From: Boletus sp. NGJ
Lineage: Eukaryota > Basidiomycota > Agaricomycetes > Boletales > Boletaceae
Assembly (NCBI GenBank): GCA_019096195.1
Contig: JAGTXK010000156.1
Location: 1 to 64,000 of the forward strand
Length of the DNA stretch: 64,000 bases
Direction of reading: 5' to 3'
The position numbers and the translations under genes are program-made. Positions 24,451-35,096 of the stretch are shown here, piece by piece. The notes beneath the pieces were generated by a model, which saw nothing but the letters and a program-made list of their open reading frames with translations, searched no databases and was not told where the DNA came from. The first letter of the stretch is position 1. Every line of letters starts with the position of its first letter.

Positions 24451-25795
24451 TGACTCAGACTCTGAGATGGACCCATGCCCCGAGACAACACCTCCCTCTT
24501 CATTCTGCTTGCCTGTGTATCCGCTGCACTCACCCAAGCCTGTCTTCAGAAGCAATACCCAAATCTCGACATCCCTAAATATATTGAACAACACTGGTGC
24601 TTCTGCAAGATCGATTACTGCCCCTATCATCACACCTGGTAGATGACTCTCGCCCCCCTTTCCATACGCCTCAACAGACTCTCCCCTGCTCACCACTGAA
24701 ATCTCTATGCCGCCATTCTTGACGACCCCATCGCAGTTCGAACCCTTCAGACCATCCCCTTCTTCTTCTGTGACAACTCACTCATCCAACTCGTCACCCT
24801 CTATAGATCCTACTCCTGACTTCAATCCTTTCTCTCCCAGACCCATGGGAACTCGGCAGGTCCCTATGACTCCAATGCCCAACAGACTGCCAAAGAAGAA
24901 AGGGCAACAGAAGGGATTCTTGAGATTCGTGAACTTGTTCTCGACCTCCTTTTCATTGAGGGATTCAACTACTCCCTCACTCTTCTATCTGTCAACACCC
25001 ATGATCACCTCCTCCACACCACCCTCCTCTCCCTCTCGGAAGAAGAAAGTCGCCTTTTCATTGCCCCCTTGTCAACCACCACGCCCTTCTACCCCGTTCC
25101 CCCTAGATGAATCCCTTCCGTGGCGGAGCAACCCATGGAGAACATCAATGGAATCAGAAGCACTAACGGAGTTGATAGAGACCCTCCAGAAACACGGAGA
25201 GCCCAGTCCTTCGATGACACCGTTGTTGCCTCCCCCTCCTCCACAAGTCCCAACCCCTCCTCTCGAGGAACCCCCTCAATACCAGTCCTCCCAGTTCCTT
25301 CCCCAGCCATTTCCCGACCCACCAGGACCCTCCACCGATGAGGAGCCATGGTGTTCTCGGTCGGCCTTCCCTCTTGCCCCAATGACCGAGGTCTTCTCCA
25401 CACACTGGGGGACTCTACAACGAGGAGCCCTACTCCTTCCGCCATTCCCATTCCTGGGGCTGCTGCAGGTGCCTCTCCTACCAGCCATCCCAACTCAATG
25501 GCTAGTAATTCCAATCCCCTGCCCAGTGCCAGACTGCCTCATAACCATTGAGCTCCCCTCACCGGCATCCGCTGCTACGAATGTGGACGTCAAGGTCATC
25601 TTCGGCCCACCTGTCCCCAGTACTGCTGCCCCTACTGTAGGATGGTTGCCCACAAAGAACTTGCACATACTGTGGGGGATGAGGACACGGCTACCAGACG
25701 TGCCCCAGTCAGGGAGTCTTTGACGACTCCTGGGACCTTACCAATTACGAGGAGAACGAGGGAGATCGGAGTTCTTGAGATGGAACTTCAAGACT
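24450..25795 (+). pseudogene. Extra 3' coding region with Cys-rich knuckles, family A Ty3
   Basis: Retroelement fossil. Between chromodomain and 3' LTR lies about 1.3 kb of coding-type sequence, conserved in copy 2 (about 600-1960), where typical chromoviruses have almost nothing. It is Pro/Ser/Thr-rich with a long open stretch (24707-25723). In other frames it has Cys/His clusters: HWCFCKIDYCPYHH near 24592-24635, and an ECGRQGHLRPTCPQYCCPYC block near 25575-25635. The knuckle spacing resembles CCHC nucleic-acid-binding fingers. No known family was recognised. Its position is that of env-like or accessory ORFs in some Ty3 elements, but no signal peptide or membrane segment is evident. It is broken. 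Confidence 0.6.
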
Positions 25796-25808
25796 ATGAG
25801 GAGGGTAA

Positions 25809-26812
25809 TGTTACGGTTACCGAAGGGGGTACATCTTTTCCCCTTTCCTCTCCCCCTGTAGGACTATGGGACAACCTATTCTTCGGCTCAGACCAGGGAT
25901 TCCCCCACAACGCCGACTCAGGCATTGCCCCATCCGGAACCGCCTTTCTAGGAAGTTATTCGTGACTCCCTTTTTAGGAACCTACCTGTTTGGTATGGAC
26001 ACCGCCTCCCTATTTCACCTGATACATGCTCTCTTCCTTTTTGACCCGATTATAGACATTGCCTCCTTGGCTATGCTCTCTCGTGCATAGCCCAGTATTC
26101 CTACCTTCCCCATTTGACTCATGCCTTGATCCATTTATAGTAATCTTTTGTCTGCAACTAACCATTACTATATTCGTTACGAAGCCTGCCCTAGACAGGT
26201 AAGGCCTATAAATAGGGACGCGGGCCCTTCATGTAACTCTAACCTAGATCTACACTCCTTCCCATGTAATCTACCTGCTTCTCCCACTAAAGGTTCCACT
26301 TCACCTCAGAAGCCTTCCCCACGCTCTGGAGGTGATCGCCCTCATGCTCGTGATCATCTTACTCATCACTTCGCACTTGTGCGCTGTCATTGCCATAACA
26401 GGCTTCTAAAGCTTCGGCAACTCCAACGACCAATAGAGGTTGGTCGTCGTCGGTCAGAACTCCGCCACTGACCCAGCAAGCCCAGGACTCTGCCACCGGG
26501 ACTCGTAAACCGGGACTCCGCCACCGGTACTAGGCCCAGTAAGCCCAGAGAATCAGCTGACAGAAGGCAACTGCTCTCTGGCCTACGCACCGGTCTGCCC
26601 ACCCTTCTTATAGGATTGGGATTCCGTGGTAAATCCAAGACTCTGCCATTGGTCGTAGAGGTAATGAGAGGACTCTACGTAAAGCTAGCAGTTGGTCCCC
26701 AGTCAGAGGAAACCTTGGGCCTCTGGAGGTTGAGTAATCTCTCAAGTCCTGCTAGTCCTATAATCCAACAGGGGTTATACGGGAACGTGTCACATTGTTA
26801 CCCGGCGTAACA
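25809..26812 (+). repeat. 3' LTR, family A copy 1
   Basis: A 1004-bp partner of 18431-19405, preceded by a GAGGAGGGTAA purine tract and followed by the target duplication GCCAG. Confidence 0.95.
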
Positions 26813-27585
26813 GCCAGATAAGATTCATACTGTGGAACAAATTGATTTCATTACCTTCAGCCCAGACTCCAGATCCTGATATTCATCCCCAACTTCATGC
26901 TGCTATTATCAAATCCATGCTTCATGGTCCCTGCTCTCCTCAAAGGTGTATGGAAAACAATTCTTGCAAAAAATGCTTTCCTAAGCCCTTCTCTCCTCAC
27001 ACCATCATTAAGAAGGATGGTTATCCTGACTATGCTTGCCCTGAAAATGGCAGGACAATTTAAAAAAGAGAGAATGTCTTTGACAACAGACATGTGGTAT
27101 CTCATCCCAGGGAACTGGTGGTATAGTTTAACTGTTATATCAATCTGGAAGTCTGTGGCTCTATCAAGGCTGTCAAATATATCCACAGATACATCTATAA
27201 GGGTCCTGATCATGCTACTATTCAAACAGAAGGTCATGATGAAATTTATTCCTACCTTGATGCTAGATACATCTCCTCTACTCAAGCCTGCCAGAATATC
27301 TTTGAGCTTCTCATGCATATGGAATGGCCAGTTGTATATTGGCTCCCTGTTCATCTTTCAAATCAGCAAAATGTTGTCTTCTGTGCTGGGGCCTGGTTGG
27401 AAGAGGTGGTCAATAATCCAAAGGACACTGTACTACTTGATTGGTTCAAAGCAAATCAAAATCCTATTCTTATTGCTACTGGAGCACACAACTATCTCTA
27501 TCATGATTTTTCAAAGGGATTTGTTTGATACAAGTAACATGCTATATGGAAGGTTCATCAAAGCTACAAGGTCATTGATTGCATA

Positions 27586-29194
27586 CAGTGGCTCAAAAAA
27601 CTGTCTGCATGTTTGGGTCATTCTTCACTAAATGTGTTATTCCCCAATAACCCCTAACCCTTACCCTAACATATAGGTGTATGAAATAAAGCACTGACCC
27701 TTGGCTTCCTATCCATCAAGGCATTAAAACATATGAATAAGAATTGATGAACTGGCAGCCATTTCAAAACAATGACTCATTCGGACAGTTTTTTGACTCT
27801 AAGTTTTGATTACATATATTGGACCCTAGCATGCTGTAATATGATTGCATACATTTGGTAAGGCTTCTATTATGTCACCATTATGTAACTGAGTGTCAGA
27901 CAACACATATAAACCCCATCATTCCATGTTTATTTTCCCACCATCACCATGAAACCCATTTCCATCTCTCAAAAAAACAATATCATCTCTCTCTCCTCTC
28001 ATGGGCTTTCCTCTAGGAAAATCTCTACCCAAACTGGCCTAGGGAAGTCTATAGTATGCCAAGTGCTTCAAGAACTCCAGCCAGAGAAGACTAGGCTTCT
28101 TGGTGGCTGTCCTTCCAAGCTTACCTCTACCAACAAAAGAGCTATTGTCCAGCAAATTATTACTGGCAAGGCCAGGAATGCTGTTCATGCTGCCCAATAC
28201 ATCAATACCATTATTGATACCCCTGTCTGTCCTCAGACTGTTAGAAATACTCTCAAGGAAGCCTCCTTAATGGCTGTGGTAAAGAAGAAAAAGCCACTGC
28301 TTTCTAGTGGTCACAAGAAAAGAAGATTAGCCTTTGCTCTCAAGTACCAGCATTGGACTGTGGAGGACTGGAAGAGAGTCATATGGTCAGATGAGACCAA
28401 GATCAATAGGATTGGGTCAGATGGGCAAGAGTATGTGTGGAAAAAGAAAGGAGAGGGGCTAATTGCTAGAGAGGTCCAAGGCACAGTCAAGTTTGGAGGA
28501 GGTTCACTGATGGTATGGGGCTGCATAGGGTGGAATGGAGTGGGGATTTTGAGTGAGGTGGAGGGGAGAATGGATGCTGAACAGTATGTGGCCATATTGG
28601 AGCAGGGGTTGCTGCAAAGCATGGAGGAATCTGGAATTCCAGAAGATGACATTATCTTTCAACAAGATAATGATCCCAAGCATACCTCTAAAAGAGCCCA
28701 AAGATGGTTTGAAGAGCAAGGAATCAAGCTTCTGGACTGGCCTGCACAATCTCCAGACCTTAATCCCATTGAACATACTTGGAATCACCTCAAGAGATGC
28801 CTCTCATGTTATGAAAATGCTTCTACAGGTGTTCATCAATTGTAGGAAAGAGTAGTGGAGCAGTGGGGAAAGATTGATGAGGAACAGTGTCAGAAATGGA
28901 TAGAAAGTATGTCTAGAAGGATTGAAGCAGTTATCAAGGCCAAAGGAGCTCATACCAAATACTAGATACCTAGATAAATTTAAATCAAAAAACTGTCTGA
29001 ATGAGTCATTGTTTTGAAATGGCTGCCAGTTCATCAATTCTTATTCATATGTCTTAACATCTCAATGGATAGAAAGCCAAGGGTCAGTGCTTTATTTCAT
29101 ACACCTATATGTTAGGGTAAGAGTTAGGGGTTATTGGGGAATAACACATTTAGTGAAAAATGACCAAACATGCGGACAGTTTTTTGAGCCACTA
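27586..29194 (+). mobile_element. Tc1/mariner transposon copy 1, long TIRs
   Basis: A DNA transposon of 1609 bp flanked by TA (27584-27585 and 29195-29196). Terminal inverted repeats are about 200 bp or more: 27586-27830 pairs with about 28975-29194, starting CAGTGGCTCAAAAAACTGTC. It holds one transposase gene on the plus strand. The TIRs contain telomere-like CCCTAAC/CCCTTACC words (about 27648-27672, mirrored at about 29115-29140). It is inserted in the Helitron Rep region. The last base of the right terminus differs from the perfect complement of the left. Confidence 0.93.
27949..28965 (+). pseudogene. Tc1-family DDE transposase (copy 1)
   Basis: It would cut and paste the element by a DD34E mechanism. 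The N-terminus has a helix-turn-helix region (LSSRKISTQTGLGKSIV, about residues 19-36) and a GCPSKL linker, then a second HTH. The catalytic residues are visible: D148 in WSDE, D240 in QQDND, E275 in NPIEH, with 34 residues between the last two. Reading length to the final stop (28963-28965) is 338 codons, the same as copy 2 at 61565-62581. An in-frame TAG at 28843-28845 truncates it after 298 residues, where copy 2 has Trp, consistent with TGG to TAG. The catalytic core is complete, so only the C-terminal tail of about 40 residues is lost; activity is uncertain. Confidence 0.92.
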
Positions 29195-31123
29195 TATACT
29201 CCATTCCTGCCACTACTGGAGAGGCATCCTACTTGCATCTTTTGCTCACTGTGGTCAAGGGTAAAATTGTTCATTAATATTACATGGATAATTCAGAACT
29301 GATCACTTCTCCTCATAGGTGCTACCACCTATGAAGATCTTTGTACTGTCAATAGTGATCTCTATGATTTCTTCAAAGAGGTCTGTCATGCACATGGTCT
29401 TTTGCAGGATGAGAGAGAATGGCTGTTGTGTCTTCAAGAGGCTGCTCATATCAGCATGGGCTATCAATTGTGCCATTTTTTGTCATCGTTTTGGTACATT
29501 ATGCTCTTGTGGACCCAGATCACTTATGGGAGGTCTCCAAAACTCTGTGATGATTTGGCCCATCATCTTATTTATACCCTCCATATTCCAGAGTCTACCC
29601 AAGACCAGATCTGTGATTATGGATTATATCTCATGGCTCAAGCCTATAGAAGACATGGAAAGAGCTTGCAGGACTATCCGGGCATGCTTATACCACATGG
29701 CAACTGGGGCCACCAGGAGGGAAACTAGCTCATTGATAAACAAAGAGCATATGACAGACAGGAGCAACAAGCATTTGTGGATAGAGGCCTGCCCACCTTG
29801 AATCCCCAACAGAGTGCTCTCTACCATGCAGCGATGAACAGTGTCACCCACTCTCATGGATCCATGTTCTTCCTATATAGTGGTGGTATATGGCAAGACC
29901 TATCTGGCCAAGCTCATTGCTGCTAGTGTTCATGCAAGAGGGGAAATTGTCCTGTGTGTTGCATCCACTAGTCTGGCCTCCCTTCTTCTTCCAGGTGGTC
30001 ATACAGCCCATTCACACTTTAGGATTCACATTTCTTGCCATGAATGAAGTACCTGCAATATAAAAAAGGATGACCTCAATCATCAGCTTTTTCAGCAGGC
30101 ATCTCTGATCATTTGGGATGAGGCAGGTTCATAGCATCATCATGTGGTGGAGTCTGTGGATCACACTCTATGTAATCTTCTCAATCAAAACCAGCCATTT
30201 GGAGGAATCACTATTCTGTTTGGTGGAGACTTTAGGCACATTCTTCCCATTATTCAGCATGGCTCAAGAGAACAGATTGTTTCTACCACCCTCACACACT
30301 CCAACCTTTGGGCAAACATAACTGTCCACTATCTCCTTCAAAACATGTGTCTTGGCCAGGATTCTGAATCTGATTACTGGGCACAGCAACTGCTTCACAT
30401 TGGAGCTACTGAAGGGGATGTAATCCTTCCTGATGACATGACATGTGCTGTGGTGATGACATGCAATCCTTCATCAATGCCATTTGCTCTTAGCTGCTTT
30501 CCAGAAACCAAGGCCAACCACTTCCTGATCAGTACTTCTTGGATCACACCATCCTTGCTCCTAGAAATATTCAAGTCCATGAGATTAACTCCAACATCCT
30601 CAACTCTATTGCACCTCTGGAAAAAATGACCTACCTCAATGCAGACTCTACTACTGACAGAGAGTATAACTATGTCCAGTCAGAAGTCCTCCATACTTTC
30701 AATCCCTCTGGATTTCCACTTCATCAACTAGAGCTCAAGAATGGAATGTCTCTCATGTTGTTGCACAATCTGGATCCCATCCATGGTCTCTACAATGGTA
30801 CTCACTTGAGGCTTATCAGATCTACTAGATGCATTCTGGAGTGTCATGTGTTGAGTGAAGAAGGCAATGCCAATGCCAATGATGTGGTCTTTATTTCTCA
30901 CATGGCTCTTCACAGTGATTTGGAGGATTCCCCTGTTCCTTTTCATCAGTTGCAATTTCCTGTCCACCTGGCCTATGCTATGACCATCAACAAGTCACAA
31001 GGACAGACACTAAAACATGTTGGTATCAACTTGAGGTCACCTGTTTTCTATATGTGGCACTTTCACGTTATATCCATTCTAGAAACATCAATGATTGAGA
31101 TGATACCAAAGTTACAAATATAG
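29195..31123 (+). pseudogene. Helitron Pif1-like helicase region
   Basis: This is the downstream half of the Helitron protein, a 5'-3' DNA helicase related to Pif1. A linker block YEDLCTVNSDLYDFFKEVC (about 29330-29385) and an EREWLLCLQEAAH block (about 29410-29450) lead in. Helicase motif I remains as GKTYLAKLIAA (about 29893-29925). Motif II reads LIIWDEA (about 30105-30125). Motif III reads FGGDFRHILPII (about 30219-30258). The C-terminal open stretch 30539-31123 carries AMTINKSQGQTL (about 30979-31014), matching motif V/VI. Stops and frame changes break it at many points, so it is a relic. It lies in the same orientation as the Rep region and is separated from it by Tc1. Confidence 0.85.
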
Positions 31124-31260
31124 TTTGAAGTAAAGTATTTAGAAGCTTGTAAATATGATTTGTGCTATACTTTGTAAGGACTTTGCTATTTAACTTAAAG
31201 AAGAAAACATATACTTAGGGATTTCAACAAAGTTAAAGAACTTTCAACAAACTTAGATGA

Positions 31261-31351
31261 TTGTGCTAAAAGCACAATAGCATGAATGAACTCTATTCAA
31301 TAAAATCACATGATTGTGTCAAAGGCACAACAGCCTGGGTGAATATGCTAG
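31261..31351 (+). repeat. Tandem hairpin-bearing terminus of the Helitron
   Basis: Two similar units of about 37 bp (starting near 31256 and 31309) each hold a small hairpin with a TTGTG/CACAA stem; the first is a perfect 7-bp stem with a 3-base loop. The second unit ends in CTAG (31348-31351) followed by T, the expected 3' end of a Helitron. The role is inferred. Confidence 0.5.
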
Positions 31352-32219
31352 TCTATATTATTTGAGCTAAGAATCTCATTGTTGAGGTTAATGCCAAGTA
31401 CATTTTGGGAATTCTAAATGAACCCAAACTCCAACCCAATGCAGTAATCAGCAGATGAATTCAAGGAATACTACTATTCAACTTTGAATTAGTTCATATA
31501 CCAGCCATCAGATTCATAGGACCAGATGCACTATCCCAAAGACCCAAAGAGGATGAAGCTGAAGTATAACCTTATGATGGTAGTTGGTTAAATAAATCAC
31601 TTTATTCTACAGCAATTATGGACCAGCTCTATGAAAGAGAAATGATATTTTCAATGCCATAGCAAATTCTCCAATAGCATAAGTGTTGACAGCTATGTGA
31701 GCACAGCAGTCAAGCTTTGAGAAAAATCCTGAACCAACCCACAAGCCACATCTTCTTTAGAAAGGTAGTGAAGTACTTTGCGAAAGCAGGCTGAATGTTC
31801 AAAAGAATCAAATCAGAGCACTCTATCCTGGTTATCTTTGACTCAGACAAAAGGGTAGAATTACTTCATCAAGTCTATGAGTTATTAGGTCACTATGGAA
31901 AAAAGATAATCTGGGAGAACCTACAACACCACTTTTATTGACCTTAAAATATACCAAGATGTATGACACCATGTCAAATCTTGTTATCAGTGTCAGATAC
32001 AGAGCACAGCCAAAACTCATTTACCCATTACTACACCACCTCCTTCCACCATTTTCATGAAAGTCCATAGACATAATGCTTATGCCCCCAGCTAAAGGAT
32101 ATCATTACATAGTGCTAGCCTAAGATGACTTATTTAAGTATGTCGAAGATAGAGCATTACAAAAATCCACAGCCAATGCATAAGTTTATGTTGGAAGATA
32201 TAATTCTCTGCTATGGATG
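31352..32219 (+). mobile_element. Old Ty3/Gypsy element, family C, middle part (RNase H end to integrase)
   Basis: Retroelement fossil continuing the element at 15562-17178. It starts in the RNase H connection (KNLIVEVNAKYILGILNEPK, about 31370-31430), passes a HIPAIRFIGPDALSQRPKED block (about 31500-31555) and enters the integrase zinc-binding module (CYQCQI near 31980-32000). It ends at the family B insertion; the last five bases GGATG are the target duplication. Broken many times. Confidence 0.8.
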
Positions 32220-32568
32220 TGAAACGAACTCGGACATTTTCTCATTATTTAATGTAGTTAGCTAACACTTGACGATCCCACGAACGCCTTACGTAGTTAC
32301 CTTATGCCCAGACTCTACATCACACATTAGTCAGGTTACATCACAACCCCATACCCATAGAACAACCTAGACCCCACTACGTCACCGTACGTCATATGGA
32401 ACCCTCTAGCACATTCCATGCCGGCCCTAAGCCATGGCCCGTGTGCACAAGTAGATAGTATATAAGTAGCATAGTAACACCTGTATTAGCTAGTTTTGGA
32501 ATTCCTCTTCTCTCTCTCGGATTACACTCTTCGCGTCCCTTGAGATATTGAGGCTCCTTTTCCTTTCA
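32220..32568 (+). repeat. 5' LTR, family B copy 1
   Basis: A 349-bp repeat, TGAAAC...CTTTCA, with a TATATAAG box near 32459. It is paired with 39013-39366 and related to the LTR at 63121-63431. Confidence 0.93.
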
Positions 32569-33410
32569 AATTCCAAAACTATACCTCGTCCCTGGGCTCT
32601 TCGCCTCCAGACATTTCTACCCCTCCTACCCCTACTGCTTTGCCTAGCTGGTGCAAACTTTTTGCCCACTAGTACCGCTCCCGCTTTCGACCCAGACTCC
32701 CCCCGCATCAATCCTCAGAGGAACCGAGGACCCCCGTTAGCGATAGACGTAATTCCAGCCTACTAGGTGGTGGTCAGCACAGGAATCATCCTCGACTGCA
32801 GGAGAAGATAAGAAGATACCAGTCACCGTTACCTCCCTCCATTCACTTCTGAATGCGCGGGCTCCTCGCCGCCATTCACCCTACACTGGACCTCAGGTTA
32901 GAGGGACCCGTTGGTGTTCGTGACACACCCGAGTAAAGCACTCGTCAAGCGCTGTTACATACACTCGTCTGGCATTTATAAATAAGGATAATGTTGCTAC
33001 CAGGCATAGTGCACAAGCCCCGCTTCTCCAGTGGTTGTCGATTGGAGCGTACGCTGGTCCTATGATAGTGGACTCGGGTTCGTGTGATCACCCGTAATGT
33101 CATGTAGGCGCGACAACCTGATTTATCTCGACTTTTGGGCGTGTGCCACCTCTCTGTAGTAAGAGAGTTATACTCCGGTTCCTACCTTCTGACTCTCCCA
33201 CTTCGTGACGGTGTGCGGTCTTTCCCGCCATCTTCTCTTTGAAGCTGCCCTCGGACACCCCCCGAACCTACAACGTCTACAGGCGACGATACGTCTGGGC
33301 CCACCCCGACTACTCGTTTGTAGTCCATACAGTCCTCACAACCTACCCCTCGCACACACATCGCCTCCGCACAATCACCCGCCTAGCTCAACTCGCTGGC
33401 CTAAGACGAG

Positions 33411-34860
33411 ATGAGCAATGCCCCCCAACTACCGTACTCATGCCCCGCATCCGTGGCCCCCGCACCGGGCAGCTTTCAGGACCTGGCCAACCAGGCGGCA
33501 GCACAGGGCCTGCCAACCCTACAGCTCGCCCAGCCTACCCCCCAAGTCCCTGTCTCGCAACTCCCGCTCACGCCCACGCTCCAGGAGGACATTGTGCAGT
33601 ACACGCTGCATCAATCCATCCTCTGCTACGACATATGGCACCGAGCATACGCGGTGGACCCTGCAGCGGCTGGACCGCCACCCCCAATCGAACTGCCACC
33701 TATAGCCGCAGTTCCACGCGCAGCCCTCTCCCCGACCTCCGGTATCCGAGTCCACATCCCTTCACCAGGGAGGACTCCCCGGATGTTCCCATCGCAGGGC
33801 CCTCCTCCATCACGCCCGCTCCCGTCCCCACCACACCAGCCATCATCCCCATTGAATTCACCTGGGATCCCTCGGCCCGCCACACGTGGTTTTCCCCCCA
33901 CGTCCCCACGAATCGGGAAGAGCCTAGCGGCGAAGCCTGAGCACTACGACGGGAACAAAGAAAAGTTCATCCAATGGTGGAGGATGGTCACACTATACCT
34001 CAACGGCTTTGAGACAGAGCCAACCGACCGCCAAAAAATACTCATCACGCTATCGTACATGCGCGGTGACAACGTGGCTGGCCGCTTCTCAGACCTCCTC
34101 GCCGAAGGAAACGCATACGCGGCAATCAACTTCAAGTTTTTCATAGAGAAAATCAAAAAGACGTTCCAACCCGCTGGCCTGGCCCGGCTAGCTGAACAAA
34201 AACTATTCTCCCTCCGGCAAGGGAAGGATACGGTGGAGGACTACTTCACCTGCCTGTACCAGCTAGTCATCGAAGTGAAGTTCGATGTACACATCAACGG
34301 TCGAACCATCATGAACCAGATACGCCACCAGGCACGCAACGAGCTGGTGGAGTACGTTGAGAGGTACAAGCCCGACCTCATCGATGAAACAGATGTTCAC
34401 AAATGGGAAACCACCCTTGTGCGGGCCGAGGAAAGTTCTGGGCGCCATCACAGAGCGCAAGAAAGCTTCCTCCATCTATGCGACCGGATCCACATACAAT
34501 CCCTGCTTCATCCCTCGCCCGCGCTACACACCCCCCGCTGCTCCACCCCCCTCGACGCCCGCTTCGCATCCGCACCCTCAACAGACCAGCACGTTCCCTG
34601 ATCAAGGTGCCCCAATGGAACTAGACAAGGCGCGCGCAGCAGGACTGTGTTGCAAATGCAGGAAACCTTGGCTCTGCGTAGATCACCCACCCCGCCCTCG
34701 CCCTCAAGTGAGAAGCATTATGGTGAACGGCCAAGAAGTTTCCCCGGAAATGTTCGCAACAATTCAAGCCATGATGGACTCGGCAGAGGCTCCGAAAGAA
34801 GAGCCGGTAGTTTACGCTTCAGATGTAACAGGAGACTCGGGTTTTCAGCTTGTACAGTAG
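33411..34860 (+). pseudogene. Gag region, family B Ty3
   Basis: Retroelement fossil. A Pro-rich N-terminal part of about 170 residues precedes the retrotransposon-Gag fold (KPEHYDGNKEKFIQWWRMV near 33935-33990; QKLFSLRQGKDTVEDYF near 34197-34247). A cysteine-containing segment (CCKCRKPWLC near 34650-34680) follows in another frame. The Gag core reads uninterrupted. The element as a whole is broken. Confidence 0.88.
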
Positions 34861-35096
34861 ATGACAGTCACCCTACTATACTCCCTAAGTCATTGCAGAA
34901 CAATAAATTCTCTGTTTTGAGCATTGACGAGACTGAAAAGGAAAATCGTGTGAACCTCCCGGGCACCCCGCCCGTTAAAAACATAACCATCATGCCGAGA
35001 AAAGTAAAGTTTGCGCCGTCTGTAAAACGAGACGATGGCCCAAATGATGCGGATACAATACCGCGGAAGCATCACAGGGAAGTATGAAAGGAAGAG

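Larger units (their letters stand above)
18431..26812 (+). mobile_element. Ty3/Gypsy chromovirus, family A, copy 1, both LTRs, TSD GCCAG
   Basis: Retroelement fossil of 8.4 kb. LTRs are 18431-19405 and 25809-26812, flanked by perfect 5-bp duplications GCCAG (18426-18430 and 26813-26817). Order of parts: Gag (about 19866-20540) with a zinc knuckle (about 20545-20600), protease region (about 20920-21270), RT (about 21640-22420), RNase H (about 22560-22930), integrase (about 23180-24115), chromodomain (about 24180-24450), and an extra 1.3-kb coding region before the 3' LTR. Much of the LTR pair is identical, so it is young, but it is broken with several interruptions. It sits inside the Helitron Rep region. 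Confidence 0.95.
18340..27585 (+). pseudogene. Helitron Rep domain, interrupted by a Ty3 element
   Basis: The Rep (HUH-type nuclease) region of the Helitron is read on both sides of the family A insertion. Upstream, 18355-18430 gives FVYTIEYQKHGLSHMYLLVF, the usual block just before the LKKPDKI element. Downstream, 26813-27580 gives the DPDIHPQLHAAIIKSMLHGP block (about 26875-26935), a C-rich CSPQRC..NSCKKCFPKPF block and the KAVKYIHRYIYKGPDHATI block (about 27165-27220), which holds the Rep tyrosine region. A YLDARYISSTQACQNIFEL block follows at about 27255-27310. Frame changes and stops occur, and the Tc1 element at 27586 interrupts it again. It would nick DNA to start rolling-circle transposition if intact; here it is not. 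Confidence 0.75.
17179..31351 (+). mobile_element. Helitron (outer limits, with two nested elements)
   Basis: A rolling-circle transposon split by a family A Ty3 element (18431-26812) and a Tc1 element (27586-29194). Its own DNA is 17179-18430, 26813-27585 and 29195-31351, about 4.2 kb. Coding content is a Helitron Rep domain and a Pif1-like helicase. The proposed 5' end is TCTGACACC after an A (17179). The proposed 3' end is CTAG followed by T (31348-31352), preceded by small hairpins (31261-31277 and about 31314-31330). Rep/helicase identity is solid; the termini are inferred from the Helitron rule (5' TC, 3' hairpin plus CTRR, insertion between A and T). They are supported by the old family C Ty3 sequence resuming right after 31352. 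Confidence 0.7.

Noticed and set aside
33239-33940. 233-codon Pro/Arg-rich open stretch as a separate gene
   Set aside because: It overlaps the start of the family B Gag in another frame and has only biased composition.
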